Shown here piece by piece: positions 1 through 8,626 of a stretch of 64,000 nt of DNA. The position numbers were made by a program, and so were the translations under genes. Source of the stretch: Oscillatoria sp. SIO1A7 (GTDB lineage: Bacteria > Cyanobacteriota > Cyanobacteriia > Cyanobacteriales > Laspinemataceae); assembly GCA_010672965.1 (NCBI GenBank), contig JAAHFN010000031.1:40051-104050 (forward strand), read 5' to 3'. Positions within the stretch are counted from its first letter, which is position 1; each line of letters begins with the position of its first letter. The notes beneath the pieces are model-generated. The model was not told the DNA's origin. It did no database searches and saw only the letters and a program-made list of their open reading frames with translations.

Positions 1-1
1 C

Positions 2-202
2 TATTTGCTAGATTTAAGAAGCAGCCGTTTTAGCGTCCAAACTAACAATAGTAATTTTGTAATTAATGGCTTTGGCTTCGGTCATGGGGTTGGCATGAGC
101 CAGTGGGGCGCTTACAATTTGGCTCGTCGCGGCGCTAATTATCAGCAAATACTTTTGCATTATTATCAAAACGCCAATTTAGCTATAATTCAGGTTGATT
201 AG
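2..202 (+). CDS. SpoIID/LytB-domain protein, C-terminal end (partial)
   Basis: The reading frame is already open at the window edge, so only about the last 66 residues are present. They contain GFGFGHGVGMSQWGAYNLA followed by a GANYQQILLHYY segment. This is the typical end of the SpoIID/LytB domain, related to lytic transglycosylases that cut glycan strands stripped of stem peptides. In cyanobacteria such proteins are usually exported cell-wall enzymes; the signal peptide would lie outside the window. The gene ends in TAG with no partner directly downstream. Confidence 0.8.
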   Translation, partial: YLLDLRSSRFSVQTNNSNFVINGFGFGHGVGMSQWGAYNLARRGANYQQILLHYYQNANLAIIQVD

Positions 203-238
203 TAGTAATATAAAATCCGGTTAAACAGTTACAATATT

Positions 239-312
239 TGTAGGGGCGGTGCCCCCGTCCCGCCCCGGCCGCCTGAGACCAACCGGGGCGGGCACGAGGG
301 CACCGCCCCTAC
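239..312. repeat. GC-rich inverted repeat, GTAGGGGC...GCCCCTAC family
   Basis: Long near-palindrome with outer arms GTAGGGGCGGTGCC and GGCACCGCCCCTAC. Sister copies with the same plan lie at about 17872-17943 and 35254-35319. Each sits between genes near an ACAGTT/ACTGTTTAA-type flank. It could fold as a strong hairpin in RNA; no coding capacity. Confidence 0.75.
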
Positions 313-583
313 GGTATTTATATGTAATTAACCTGATTTTATATAAATATAATATAGTCATTTCAATTAAGTTTGATACAGTTAAGTGAGCAACGCTCTC
401 CCTGCGGTGCGCGTTGGCGTAGGCGTAAGCCTGCCCTCTGGGGCATAGCCTGAGCTAAGAGCGCATAGCGTGCCCGGAGGGCAATCGCTCTTCTTGTAGG
501 GGCGATTTCGCGAAATCGCCCCAACCAGAAAGTCTCATTTTTATTTTAAATGATAATAATGTGGCAAGCACCCCTGCCGCATT

Positions 584-712
584 AGCGTTTCTCAAATTTA
601 ATGCGCAAAAAGTAGGGGCGACAGCATCCCCAAGACTTTTCGAGGCTGTAGAACGGCAATTCTCATACTGGGATGCTTCGCCCCAGAAACCTTACATCAA
701 TTTGAGAACTGC
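584..712. repeat. GTTTCTCAAAT element, copy 1
   Basis: About 129 bp bounded by GTTTCTCAAAT and ATTTGAGAAC, with an internal GTAGGGGCGACAGCATCCC segment and a CGGCAATT...GGGATGCTTCG segment. Matching copies lie at 55556-55687 and 57878-58006. No open reading frame, so it would be a non-autonomous element if mobile. Confidence 0.7.
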
Positions 713-810
713 TATATCTTCGCTTTTTTGCCCAATGCCCAATTCCCAATGCGAACATGCCCAATTTCCAATTCCGCTCTTCCCAATTCCGCTCTTCCCA
801 AAATAAACAT

Positions 811-2040
811 TTAACGGAAGAACAAGATAACTGACTGGATGCAACCGATCGCCAAGCCCAAGATGCCGCCTAAATTAACAATAGCCTGTAGTTCGCTTTT
901 GACTATGCCTTGTGTGGCCGTCTCTAAATCTTCGGGAGAGGTTGACTTGATTCTGTTGACTATTACTTGGTCGATATTTAAAATTGGGATAACTTTGGCT
1001 ACTATTTTTTCTAAGTCTCGTTCTAAATAGCGATCGAGAATTAAGGCTAGTTCTTGGCTGACTGTTTCCAAGGATTCGCCGACTACTACAGAAGATTGGA
1101 GGCGACTGAGGATTAAACTAGATACGCTTTCCCAGTCGATGGAGTTGCTCAAGCCTTCGAGTAAGTCTGCGCCGCTGGTCTGGAGATAGGTGCGAACGCT
1201 ATCGCGCATGGTTTTGCGCAACTGGCGGACGGTGGAAACGGGCAAGTTTTGTAAAGATAGATTTTTGAGCCATTCATTTAAGCGATCGCCTAGACTCAGA
1301 GTTTCGATTAATTCCGCTATCCTAGCATTAGAGCTTTCTTTCTCGTCCAAGCAAAAAGTCCGCAGACGAGTCAGGGTATTGCGCATTCCAAAGATATTCG
1401 CCACTACCCAATAGGTGCCGCTGGTTTTTTCTCTAAAGCTTTCGTCGATAATGGCAATATTGCGATCGGTTAGGAAATCCACCAATGCCTGCCGCATTAC
1501 GTCCGGAGGCAATACGGTCTCTAGGAGCCAGTCCGAGAGTTGGTTGGCTTGGCTTTCATTAAGTTGTAATTCCAGCAAAACTCTATCGAAAATATGGTCG
1601 AGCTGGTCTTTGAGAAAATCTTCTCTTTTGGCCAAGTCTTTGAGCAGGCGGGGCAAAGATTGTCCGAGCAGGTCGTGGAGAATTCCCGCTAGGATTTTGG
1701 CGGTTTTTTGCTCGGTATCCAATTTCACTCTATCCATTGCCATCTGCAAGAGCCAGAGTATCGCTCCTTGCATCCGCTCTAGCTGTAAGAGACGTTTGGC
1801 CAAGTTTTGCAATTCTTCTGGGGTGAGGAGCGAGCCCATAATAGTGTCGGCGACTCGCTTGGCCAAGCGCTCTTGGTTGCGGGGAATCAAGCCCGGGGTG
1901 AAGGGGAGCCTTTTTTCGCTAATGTAAATCGGTCTATAGGGACGAAATAGCATTTTTATGGCTAAGTCGTTGGTGAAATAGCCAATAATACCACCGGCAA
2001 CCGGGGGTGCAATATAAATTAATAGGCTAGACAGGTTCAT
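811..2040 (-). CDS. DUF445 family membrane-associated protein
   Basis: Product of 409 residues. I chose the ATG at 2040 ([17 protein letters not shown]) over the longer frame, because the extra N-terminus lies inside menG and lacks the hydrophobic start usual for the family. Residues 3-28 form a likely membrane segment followed by [15 protein letters not shown], and the last 20 residues ([18 protein letters not shown]) form another. This hairpin-like anchoring at both ends around a long helical middle is typical of DUF445. It is last in a tight operon and overlaps the end of menG by 14 bases. The biochemical role is unknown. Confidence 0.85.
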   Translation of the reverse strand: MNLSSLLIYIAPPVAGGIIGYFTNDLAIKMLFRPYRPIYISEKRLPFTPGLIPRNQERLAKRVADTIMGSLLTPEELQNLAKRLLQLERMQGAILWLLQMAMDRVKLDTEQKTAKILAGILHDLLGQSLPRLLKDLAKREDFLKDQLDHIFDRVLLELQLNESQANQLSDWLLETVLPPDVMRQALVDFLTDRNIAIIDESFREKTSGTYWVVANIFGMRNTLTRLRTFCLDEKESSNARIAELIETLSLGDRLNEWLKNLSLQNLPVSTVRQLRKTMRDSVRTYLQTSGADLLEGLSNSIDWESVSSLILSRLQSSVVVGESLETVSQELALILDRYLERDLEKIVAKVIPILNIDQVIVNRIKSTSPEDLETATQGIVKSELQAIVNLGGILGLAIGCIQSVILFFR

Positions 2041-2782
2041 TATTGTTGGTGCTATTGTCGGTTTTGTCTTTTTCGCGACAACCTTTCGCGACAACCAATA
2101 CACCCATCATTCCGCTGGCGATCGCATAGTGAGTTGCTTTAGCAAACCCAGCTTCTCGGGCTAGAGCTACTTGCTCGCTGCCGATCGGAAATCTTTCCAG
2201 ACTGGGACTGATATAAGCATATTCGTCATAGAGTCCCTTGGCTTTTGCTAAGGGGACGACTAGAGAATCCAGATACCATTGCTGAAAACTTCGCAGCGCC
2301 GGACTACTGGGGCGATGAAAGTCCAGTATAGCTGCTTTTGCTCCGGGCCCCATAACGCGATGCAGTTCTTTAAGACAGCGGGGAATATCGATAACGTTGC
2401 GCAGGCCATAGCCCATCGTGGCAGAATCTATGCAGTTATCTGACAAAGGCAGATTTAGGACATCGGCTTCTAGCCAATCGATCCTATATAGATCCCTATT
2501 GCGCTTTTCGGCTAGCTCCAGTAGTGCTGGAGAAAAATCTACTCCAAACACCCGACCTGTTTTGCCCGTCTGTTGCGCAAGTAGAATAGCTAAGTCGCCG
2601 CTGCCGCAACAGAGATCCAAGCAAGTATCGCCGGGACGGGCTTCGCTCCATTTTAGCGCCATCATTTTCCAGACTCGGTGCTGGCCGAGACTGAGCCAAT
2701 CGTTAAATTCGTCATAAACTGGAGCGATGCGATTGAATATGCTTTGAATCTGAGCTGGGGAAGGAGGGGCGAGGGGCGTCAT
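2027..2782 (-). CDS. menG: Demethylnaphthoquinone (phylloquinone) methyltransferase, UbiE/MenG family
   Basis: 251 residues, the normal length for UbiE/MenG. It starts with the family signature [24 protein letters not shown], and the SAM-binding motif I is [12 protein letters not shown]. Later family motifs include [20 protein letters not shown] and LDFHRPSSP. In cyanobacteria the enzyme performs the last methylation of phylloquinone, the photosystem I A1 electron carrier. It lies 18 bases after a response regulator gene and overlaps DUF445, so the three are probably co-transcribed. Substrate assignment to phylloquinone comes from family knowledge of cyanobacteria, not from this sequence. Confidence 0.9.
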   Translation of the reverse strand: MTPLAPPSPAQIQSIFNRIAPVYDEFNDWLSLGQHRVWKMMALKWSEARPGDTCLDLCCGSGDLAILLAQQTGKTGRVFGVDFSPALLELAEKRNRDLYRIDWLEADVLNLPLSDNCIDSATMGYGLRNVIDIPRCLKELHRVMGPGAKAAILDFHRPSSPALRSFQQWYLDSLVVPLAKAKGLYDEYAYISPSLERFPIGSEQVALAREAGFAKATHYAIASGMMGVLVVAKGCREKDKTDNSTNNNEPV

Positions 2783-2800
2783 TTTTTGTAGGTGACAAAT

Positions 2801-3742
2801 CTAGGGATAGTAGCGGGTACAGGCTAGAGCGATCGCCACTTGCTTGGCACAGAGATGGATAGCTTTTAATTCATCCTCCCGCAGGCTGAAGGGTTGCTGC
2901 CACTGGAGCGACAAAACCGCCAGCAGTTCCTCTCGGTAGGCGATGGGCAGAACCAGATGGGCTCTTATTCCAGAACTTTGATACTGTTCTAGGGCGGACA
3001 AGTCAGCATCTTTCGATACGTCAACGCAGATTTGAATGCTTAAAGAGGCGATCGCTTCCTTAGTTAAAGGATCGTCCGCCAGTTCCAGGGCTGTCCCCTC
3101 CTTACTGTAGGTGCCAGCCCCTGACAAAGCACCATTCTCTACCAACTGTACGATACAAATATCGGCAGCAAAGTTTTCCCCAAAAGCCGAGGCCAGGGGT
3201 TGCAAGCATTCTTCTGGGCTCGCGGAATCCTGGGCCACCTGCACCACCGTCGCCAGCAAATTAGTTTGCGCTTCGGCGCGGCGCAGCTCTTCGGTTCGCT
3301 GTCGCAGCAGTTCGTAAGTTTCCGCCGCTTTACTGACAACTCCCTTTAGCTCCGCCGGATCCCACGGCTTGGTAATATATTTGTAAACCTGGCCCGAGTT
3401 TATTGCTTCTACCAGATCTTCAATATCCGTAAATCCGGTTAGGATAATCCTTACAGTATTGGGATACTGAGGAACGGTTTTACTCAGAAATTCGGTTCCC
3501 TTCATTTCTGGCATCCGCTGGTCGGAAATAATAACGGCGACTTCCCCTTCGTTGTCGAGAATGTCCAACGCGCTACCACCACTCTCCGCCTTGAATACCT
3601 GAAATTCTCGCCGGAAGGTGCGGAATAGTAAGTCCAGATTGTCTGGCTCGTCATCCACTACCAGCATTTTGGGTTTTTTCTTTTTGTTTAGGCCCTTCAA
3701 TTTATCTCTTATACTATCGAGTTCTGGAATAGGGTTATTCAT
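2801..3742 (-). CDS. Response regulator with REC and GAF-like domains
   Basis: 313 residues. After a basic N-terminal tail (KGLNKKKKPK), residues about 25-145 form a receiver domain: MLVVDDEPDN acidic pocket, phospho-acceptor in VIISDQRMPEMKG, LTGF switch, and YKYITKPWDP lysine. This resembles RpfG-type receivers. A short coiled linker (ELLRQRTEELRRAEAQTN) leads to a GAF-like domain (about 175-308). No DNA-binding, HD-GYP or GGDEF output is present, so the output may be protein contact or ligand sensing through GAF. It is first in the apparent operon with menG and DUF445; no kinase is adjacent. Confidence 0.85.
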   Translation of the reverse strand: MNNPIPELDSIRDKLKGLNKKKKPKMLVVDDEPDNLDLLFRTFRREFQVFKAESGGSALDILDNEGEVAVIISDQRMPEMKGTEFLSKTVPQYPNTVRIILTGFTDIEDLVEAINSGQVYKYITKPWDPAELKGVVSKAAETYELLRQRTEELRRAEAQTNLLATVVQVAQDSASPEECLQPLASAFGENFAADICIVQLVENGALSGAGTYSKEGTALELADDPLTKEAIASLSIQICVDVSKDADLSALEQYQSSGIRAHLVLPIAYREELLAVLSLQWQQPFSLREDELKAIHLCAKQVAIALACTRYYP

Positions 3743-4416
3743 AAGAATACAATAAACTCCTCAAGCCACTCCTTGGGGAACCACCCTGCATCAATACTAA
3801 CTAATTAAGAGCCTTTAGCTTACAAGCTGTAAACGGTCAGCGGTCAGCGGCCAGCAAGAGAGCCTTCAGCTTCTAAGGGCGGGCAGCAGGCGATCGCACG
3901 AAAGCAGCAGTCAGCCACAGAGCCACAGAGCGAACTTTCAGCTAAGAAACTATAGAGCGCATCTGCCGCAAAGGCTTCGCTTTTAGTAGCGGTCAGCCAG
4001 AGATATTACCATGCCGCGTTGGGCGAAGCCTTTCTGGCAGGAAGTGCTGACCGCTCTCTTGCTGACCGCTGACCGCTGTCATTACTGGCCCTTCTAGGGG
4101 CTTGGTAACCTGTATTTTTGACAATACATTAATTAAGAGTAGTCCAAGTCGCGATCGAGATTTTGGCCGCAAAATAACTAATGCACTTATAATTGGGGAC
4201 CATGTGGCGGTAAGCGTTCGGGTGTGGCCATATGAAATCGAAAACTGCACCGGCAGGCAGTTCATTTTCTACATACTTTTGAAACGAAACCGGGCTAGGT
4301 AAAATAGAACCATTCTATAAATATAAGATTATATATTTACTCTTTGCAAAAATAAACCCCAACGGCGATCGGCCATTGAGGGTAAATTGTTGAATTGTGA
4401 ATACTGTACCGATGCT
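3743..4416. other. Gene-free spacer with short tandem repeats
   Basis: About 670 bases between the response regulator start and the ferredoxin stop. GTCAGCG-type heptamer tracts occur at about 3836-3860 and, in reverse orientation, about 4047-4078. An AT-rich stretch follows (4300-4350). A 90-codon minus-strand frame at 3993-4265 overlaps these repeats and has no recognisable protein features. Confidence 0.6.
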
Positions 4417-4896
4417 CTAGGGCGGGGAAGAAGAGAGTTTTTTCTCTACTAGAGAGATCGCCCTTATCCTATCGCCCGCCTTGAGATTCTTAACCGGAAA
4501 TCCTAGAGGCATAATCACTTGGTGCTTCCGCTGTTGTTCTAATTGTTTTAATTCCGTGTAATCTATCCAATGGATGCAATCTACAGGACAAGTATCGATC
4601 GCTTCTTGAATAGTCTCTTCGGAATCGCCATCTTGGCGAAACACGCGGGAGCGACCGTGGCTTTCCTCAATGTAGAAAGTATTACCGGCGACATGGGCGC
4701 AATGCTTGCAGCCAATGCAGGTGGGTTCATCTACATAAACCCCTTTTTGGCGTAGAGCGCCGCCGAGTTCTGGTTCTAAGCCAGAACGGTTTGGAGCAGA
4801 GCGCAAAGCACCGCCCAACTCCGGTTCCAGACCAGAGCGATGCTCCTGCCCAGACACGATCGCTTCTTTTACTTCTATGTCAGAAAAATCAGCCAT
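4417..4896 (-). CDS. Single-cluster ferredoxin with duplicated N-terminal motif
   Basis: 159 residues. The Fe-S ligands are CIGCKHC and, about 45 residues later, CPVDC, consistent with one [4Fe-4S] or [3Fe-4S] cluster. The conserved cyanobacterial sequence GLEPELGGALRQKGVYVDE precedes the first cysteines. Here RSGLEPELGGALR occurs twice in tandem (about residues 21-33 and 37-49), an in-frame duplication. The ATG overlaps the stop codon of ycf35 by one base (TAATG), indicating translational coupling in the DUF2997-ycf35-ferredoxin cluster. The electron-transfer partner is unknown. Confidence 0.88.
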   Translation of the reverse strand: MADFSDIEVKEAIVSGQEHRSGLEPELGGALRSAPNRSGLEPELGGALRQKGVYVDEPTCIGCKHCAHVAGNTFYIEESHGRSRVFRQDGDSEETIQEAIDTCPVDCIHWIDYTELKQLEQQRKHQVIMPLGFPVKNLKAGDRIRAISLVEKKLSSSPP

Positions 4897-5282
4897 TAGC
4901 TTGACCAGCGTTGGAGAACAACGCGGATGGAACCATCCTCGTTCTTGTCTTGTTGGGCTACTTGAAAGCCTTGCTTGGCAGTTTCATTGAGAACCGTCTG
5001 GTAGGCATAGCCTTGGGTCACCCGATTCAGGAAACCATTCACGGTTAAATCGTTCTGCCAATATTGCAAATCCGCTACCAACTCATATTCGCTGCCATTC
5101 CAGCGAAAGCCGATGTCATAACCGTTATCTTGCTCGATAGCAACTTCAGCGTTCGTGGTTTGACCGCGATAACCCCGCACCTCTCTTGGGCCTTCTTTCC
5201 AATCAATCCCCATATCGGTCAAAGCAGCTTTCAAGGAGGTCAGATTGCGGATCTGAGTTTTAATTTGGCTGAAATGTGACAT
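4896..5282 (-). CDS. ycf35: Ycf35-like protein (DUF1257)
   Basis: 128 residues beginning MSHFSQIKTQIRNLTSLKAAL, with GYRGQTTNAEVAI and NGYDIGFRWNGSEYELVADLQYW, all characteristic of DUF1257/Ycf35. The protein is also encoded in some algal plastid genomes. It is small and soluble with no visible catalytic motif, and its function is unknown. It sits between the DUF2997 gene (47-base gap) and the ferredoxin gene (one-base overlap). I infer that the three act together, probably in a redox-linked process. Confidence 0.9.
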   Translation of the reverse strand: MSHFSQIKTQIRNLTSLKAALTDMGIDWKEGPREVRGYRGQTTNAEVAIEQDNGYDIGFRWNGSEYELVADLQYWQNDLTVNGFLNRVTQGYAYQTVLNETAKQGFQVAQQDKNEDGSIRVVLQRWSS

Positions 5283-5329
5283 AGTTTTTTGTTAACTAAC
5301 TAACTTTTTATCGGACAAACGAAAACAAT

Positions 5330-5539
5330 TTACCAATCGCTAAAAGTCGCCTGGGTTGTGGCTTGTGCCGACTGTTGCAGCTTTTGGGCAAAAAACTCTG
5401 AAGTCTTTTCTTGACTCAGAACTCGTCCCAACTGGGCCTCAATTGCAGCAGTGACCTCCGCACAGGAGGCACCCACAATGCCCGTGACTTTTTCGACCAC
5501 GCGGCCATCGGGATATATGACAAATTCCAGTTCTTCCAT
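5330..5539 (-). CDS. DUF2997 family small protein
   Basis: 69 residues: MEELEFVIYPDGRVVEKVTGIVGASCAEVTAAIEAQLG and a variable tail. The YPDGRV...GxxGxxC pattern fits DUF2997, small proteins commonly found next to Ycf35 and this ferredoxin in cyanobacteria. A conserved Cys lies in the GASCAEVT segment. First gene of the cluster. Function unknown. Confidence 0.8.
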   Translation of the reverse strand: MEELEFVIYPDGRVVEKVTGIVGASCAEVTAAIEAQLGRVLSQEKTSEFFAQKLQQSAQATTQATFSDW

Positions 5540-5986
5540 ACCAGAGAGTCAGTAAGGGACTGTTATCGGTTGGCTCTTTTCTCCGCGCCCCCGGATTTGC
5601 CAGCGGCGCGGATTGGTTTAATAGCTTGCGTTCGATGGCGATCGCTCTATACTATCGATTGAATCATAATTTAGCGATTATTCACATAAGTTTATAATAA
5701 TGAGAGTCATAAACCCATATTTAGTAAGTTTGTCTTAACTTTCTCTCGGCGTCAAGCACAGACAAGGGGAGCGGAGACCTAGGAAGGGTGGGAGGTGTGG
5801 GAGGTGTGGGAAGGACTGCTGAAAATTTTCCTCTCTCTCCCCACTCTCCCCACACTCCACTCTCCCCACCCCTCCCACCCTTCCTAGGTCTCCCGGTCCC
5901 CTTGTCCCCTTGTCTCCCCCTCTCCCTCTCTCCTCTGCCCTTGAGAGTGAGATAATAAAAGTTTGTTCTTTTCAAGGGAGTGCTAT
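5540..5986. other. Spacer with a 23-bp perfect inverted repeat
   Basis: Intergenic region between divergently oriented genes. Arms at 5773-5795 and 5871-5893 (GGAGACCTAGGAAGGGTGGG and its complement, continuing 3 more bases) are perfect over 23 bp. They surround 75 bases of strongly strand-biased G-rich then C-rich sequence. No gene is seen. Confidence 0.7.
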
Positions 5987-6997
5987 ATGAGCTACGAGCA
6001 TCAAACCGGCGAAATAAAAAAAATCCAGGTGGGACTGCTTGGCTTTGGAGGATTGGGGCAAGCAGGGGCAAGAGTGCTGGAGCCCAAACGAGAAATGAAT
6101 TTGGTGGCGATCGCAGACCGCAAGGGTTATGCCTACAATTCCGAGGGTTTAGAGGAATCCGCCTGCATTGCTGCTTACAACCAGCAAGGGTCCGTTGGTT
6201 ATTTGGAACCAGGGGGCACCCTCAGCACCAATAGCATTGGGGAATTAATCGAGCGATCGCCAGTGGAGGGCTATTTCCTGGCTCTGCCCAATCTGCCCAA
6301 CACCTTTATGGCTTCTGTGGCGCAACAATTCATCGACTCTGGATGGCAGGGGGTATTAGTTGATGCCCTCAAGCGCACCAGTGCCGTCGAGCAATTGCTG
6401 GATTTACAAGATTCTTTGCAGGCCGCCGGGATTACCTATCTGACTGGTTGTGGCGCTACTCCAGGCTTGTTAACTGCAGCGGCAGCTCTCGCAGCTCAAA
6501 GCTACGCCGAGATTCACCGGGTCAAGATTACTTTTGGCGTAGGAATAGCTAATTGGGCGGCTTATCGGGCCACAATTCGCGAGGATATTGCCCATATACC
6601 GGGCTATACCGTGGAAAGGGCAATGGCAATGAGCGATGCAGAGGTGGAGGCGCTTTTGGAGGAAACCGATGGCAAGCTGGCTCTGGAAAATATGGAACAT
6701 GCGGACGATATTATGCTGGAGCTGGCAGGGATTTGTGCCCGCGATCGCGTCACAGTCGGCGGCGTAGTCGATACTCGCAATCCCAAAAAACCCCTCAGTA
6801 CCAACGTGCAAATTACGGGTCGTACTTTCGAGGGAAAGATTTCTACCCATACCTTTACTTTGGGCGATGAAACCAGCATGGCTGCCAATGTCTGCGGCCC
6901 AGCTTTTGGCTATCTCAAAGCCGGAATTAACCTACATCGACGCGGAATTTATGGTTTGTTAACTGCGGCTGAAGTTATGCCCCTGTTCGTGCGTTAA
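5987..6997 (+). CDS. Saccharopine dehydrogenase-like oxidoreductase
   Basis: 336 residues from the ATG at 5987, preferred over an upstream in-frame start because AAGGGAG lies 6-8 bases before it. Residues 11-30 ([18 protein letters not shown]) form a Rossmann nucleotide-binding loop. The remainder ([34 protein letters not shown]) matches a conserved cyanobacterial group annotated as saccharopine-dehydrogenase-like. The substrate is not established. It stands alone. Confidence 0.8.
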   Translation: MSYEHQTGEIKKIQVGLLGFGGLGQAGARVLEPKREMNLVAIADRKGYAYNSEGLEESACIAAYNQQGSVGYLEPGGTLSTNSIGELIERSPVEGYFLALPNLPNTFMASVAQQFIDSGWQGVLVDALKRTSAVEQLLDLQDSLQAAGITYLTGCGATPGLLTAAAALAAQSYAEIHRVKITFGVGIANWAAYRATIREDIAHIPGYTVERAMAMSDAEVEALLEETDGKLALENMEHADDIMLELAGICARDRVTVGGVVDTRNPKKPLSTNVQITGRTFEGKISTHTFTLGDETSMAANVCGPAFGYLKAGINLHRRGIYGLLTAAEVMPLFVR

Positions 6998-7206
6998 ATT
7001 TCTGCGCTAAATTTCTGCGCTAAATTTCTGCGCTAATTCTCGAAATTGCTACCCGTAGCGCAGGCATCCTCGCCTGCGCCTGCGCCCACTTGTTTGCCCG
7101 TGCAATGGGCTTTTGGCGGAGAATGAGAAATGTTCTGGAGAAGCTGCGATCGCAGCGATCGCCGAATCAAGTCAGGCACAAAGCCAACTTAGATAATATT
7201 TTTCGC

Positions 7207-7662
7207 ATGCAGGCAGTAATTTTTATCGGCATCCAGGCATCGGGAAAATCTACTTTTTGTCGCGATCGCTTTTTCAAAACCCATATCCGCATCAACCTGG
7301 ATATGCTCAAAACTCGCCATCGCGAAAAAATTATTCTCCAAGCCTGTCTTAAAGCCAAACAGCCATTCGTGGTTGACAACACAAATCCAACCAGAGAAGA
7401 TAGAGCCCGGTACATAGGCCCAGCTAAAGACGCTCGTTTCCGCCTTATTGGTTACTATTTTGAATCCATATTAGAAGACTGCAAGCGTCGCAATGCCCAA
7501 CGCACCGGCAAAGCCAGAATTCCCATCCCCGGAATCGCCGCCACCTATAAAAAACTTATTTTGCCTAGTTACGCAGAAGGATTTGACGAGCTATACTCGG
7601 TAAAAATATCTGAAAAATCCGATAGTGCTTTCATCGTGGAGGAATGGCCAGATGAAATTTGA
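7207..7662 (+). CDS. P-loop kinase of the AAA_33 / polynucleotide 5'-kinase type
   Basis: 151 residues from the ATG at 7207 (MQAVIFIGIQASGKSTF); the upstream extension in frame is basic, repeat-like and precedes the Walker A motif, so I left it out. Walker A is GIQASGKST. VVDNTNPTREDRARYI closely resembles the DNTNP...RARYI signature of the kinase domain in polynucleotide kinase/phosphatase enzymes, suggesting phosphorylation of a nucleic-acid 5' end. The last 11 bases overlap the start of the Thg1-like gene, so the two are translationally coupled. Substrate is inference. Confidence 0.82.
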   Translation: MQAVIFIGIQASGKSTFCRDRFFKTHIRINLDMLKTRHREKIILQACLKAKQPFVVDNTNPTREDRARYIGPAKDARFRLIGYYFESILEDCKRRNAQRTGKARIPIPGIAATYKKLILPSYAEGFDELYSVKISEKSDSAFIVEEWPDEI

Positions 7663-8437
7663 CGAATTAGATGCCAGGATGCGTGTATATGAAACCGCTC
7701 ACGACCATTGCGTCCTGCCCGGAATCTATATGGTGGCTCGCTTGGACGGTCGCGGTTTCACCCGCCTGACCAAAGAAGTATATAAATTTGAAGCCCCTTA
7801 TGACGAGAAATTTCGGGACTACATGGTAGAGACCGTAGAGCATCTAATGAATGTTGGATTATACGTTATTTACGCCTACACCCAAAGCGACGAAATTTCC
7901 CTGCTATTCGATCTAGAGGAAAGCACTTTTAATCGGAAATTAAGAAAGCTGAACTCAGTTTTGGCAGGGGAAGCGAGCGGTAAACTTTCTTTGCTCCTGG
8001 GGGGCATTGCCTGTTTCGACTGTCGGATTTGCCAGCTTCCCAACCTGGAAGATGTCGCGGTTTATTTTCGCTGGCGACATGAGGACGCCCATCGCAATGC
8101 TCTCAATTCTCACGCCTATTGGTGTTTGCGCCGGGAAGGAAATAGTGCCAGACAAGCTACTAAGATGCTAGACAAAGTCTCTTTTGCCCAGAAAAACGAG
8201 CTTTTATTCCAGCGCGAAATTAATTTTAACGATATTCCCAATTGGCAGAAACGCGGAGTAGGTCTGTATTGGGAAAAATATCAGAAAACCGGAGTAAATC
8301 CTTTGACTGGGGAGCAAGTGCAAACCACCCGCAAGCGCATTCGGCGGGATATGGAACTACCGATGAAAGACGAGTACAGTCGGTTTGTTCGAGAACTGGT
8401 GGGGACAAGGGGACCGAGTTTTGAGTTCTTAGCTTGA
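7652..8437 (+). CDS. Thg1-like 3'-to-5' RNA polymerase (tRNA-His guanylyltransferase family)
   Basis: 261 residues from the ATG at 7652, with GGAGG about 9 bases upstream inside the kinase gene. Metal-binding motifs of the family are present: LDGRGFTRLTK and QSDEISLLF. The later NDIPNWQKRGVGLYWE segment and the KTGVNPLTGE segment match bacterial Thg1-like proteins. The eukaryotic HINNLYN motif is absent (DCRICQLPN instead), so this is more likely a Thg1-like protein that repairs truncated RNA 5' ends than a true tRNA-His G-1 enzyme. The overlapping kinase gene fits such a role, since 5' phosphate chemistry matters for reverse polymerisation. Confidence 0.88.
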   Translation: MKFDELDARMRVYETAHDHCVLPGIYMVARLDGRGFTRLTKEVYKFEAPYDEKFRDYMVETVEHLMNVGLYVIYAYTQSDEISLLFDLEESTFNRKLRKLNSVLAGEASGKLSLLLGGIACFDCRICQLPNLEDVAVYFRWRHEDAHRNALNSHAYWCLRREGNSARQATKMLDKVSFAQKNELLFQREINFNDIPNWQKRGVGLYWEKYQKTGVNPLTGEQVQTTRKRIRRDMELPMKDEYSRFVRELVGTRGPSFEFLA

Positions 8438-8483
8438 GAGTTCTTAGCTTGAGAGTTCGAGCTAACCGGAGTTTTAATTTAAA

Positions 8484-8549
8484 ACTGAGAACTGAGAACT
8501 GAGAACTGAGAGCTGAGAGCTGAAAGCTGAAAGCTGAAAGCTGAAAGCT
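8484..8549. repeat. Heptamer tandem repeats (CTGAGAA then CTGAAAG)
   Basis: Runs of CTGAGAA/CTGAGAG units pass into CTGAAAG units and end in a run of T. Tracts of this kind resemble the short tandemly repeated heptanucleotides known from filamentous cyanobacteria. Located between the Thg1-like gene and guaB3. Confidence 0.8.
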
Positions 8550-8626
8550 TTTTTGGTCCTATACCCAAAGTTAAGAACCGTTAAATTTGCTACTCTAGCT
8601 TAAATAGTTTTGGGAACCGAGTAGCC

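Larger units (their letters stand above)
203..810. other. Gene-free repeat-rich spacer
   Basis: No credible gene. It holds a GC-rich inverted repeat (about 239-312, arms GTAGGGGCGGTGCC / GGCACCGCCCCTAC), a stretch of GCGCATAGCG/GGAGGGCA-type palindromic repeat (about 390-490), one copy of the GTTTCTCAAAT element (584-712) and short CCAATTCC-type tandem units (about 730-800). An 81-codon frame at 561-806 is made of these repeats and is not called. Confidence 0.7.

Noticed and set aside
561..806. 81-codon frame
   Set aside because: It is composed of the GTTTCTCAAAT element and CCAATTCC repeats.
3993..4265. 90-codon minus-strand frame
   Set aside because: Overlaps GTCAGCG repeat units, no ribosome site, no recognisable motif.
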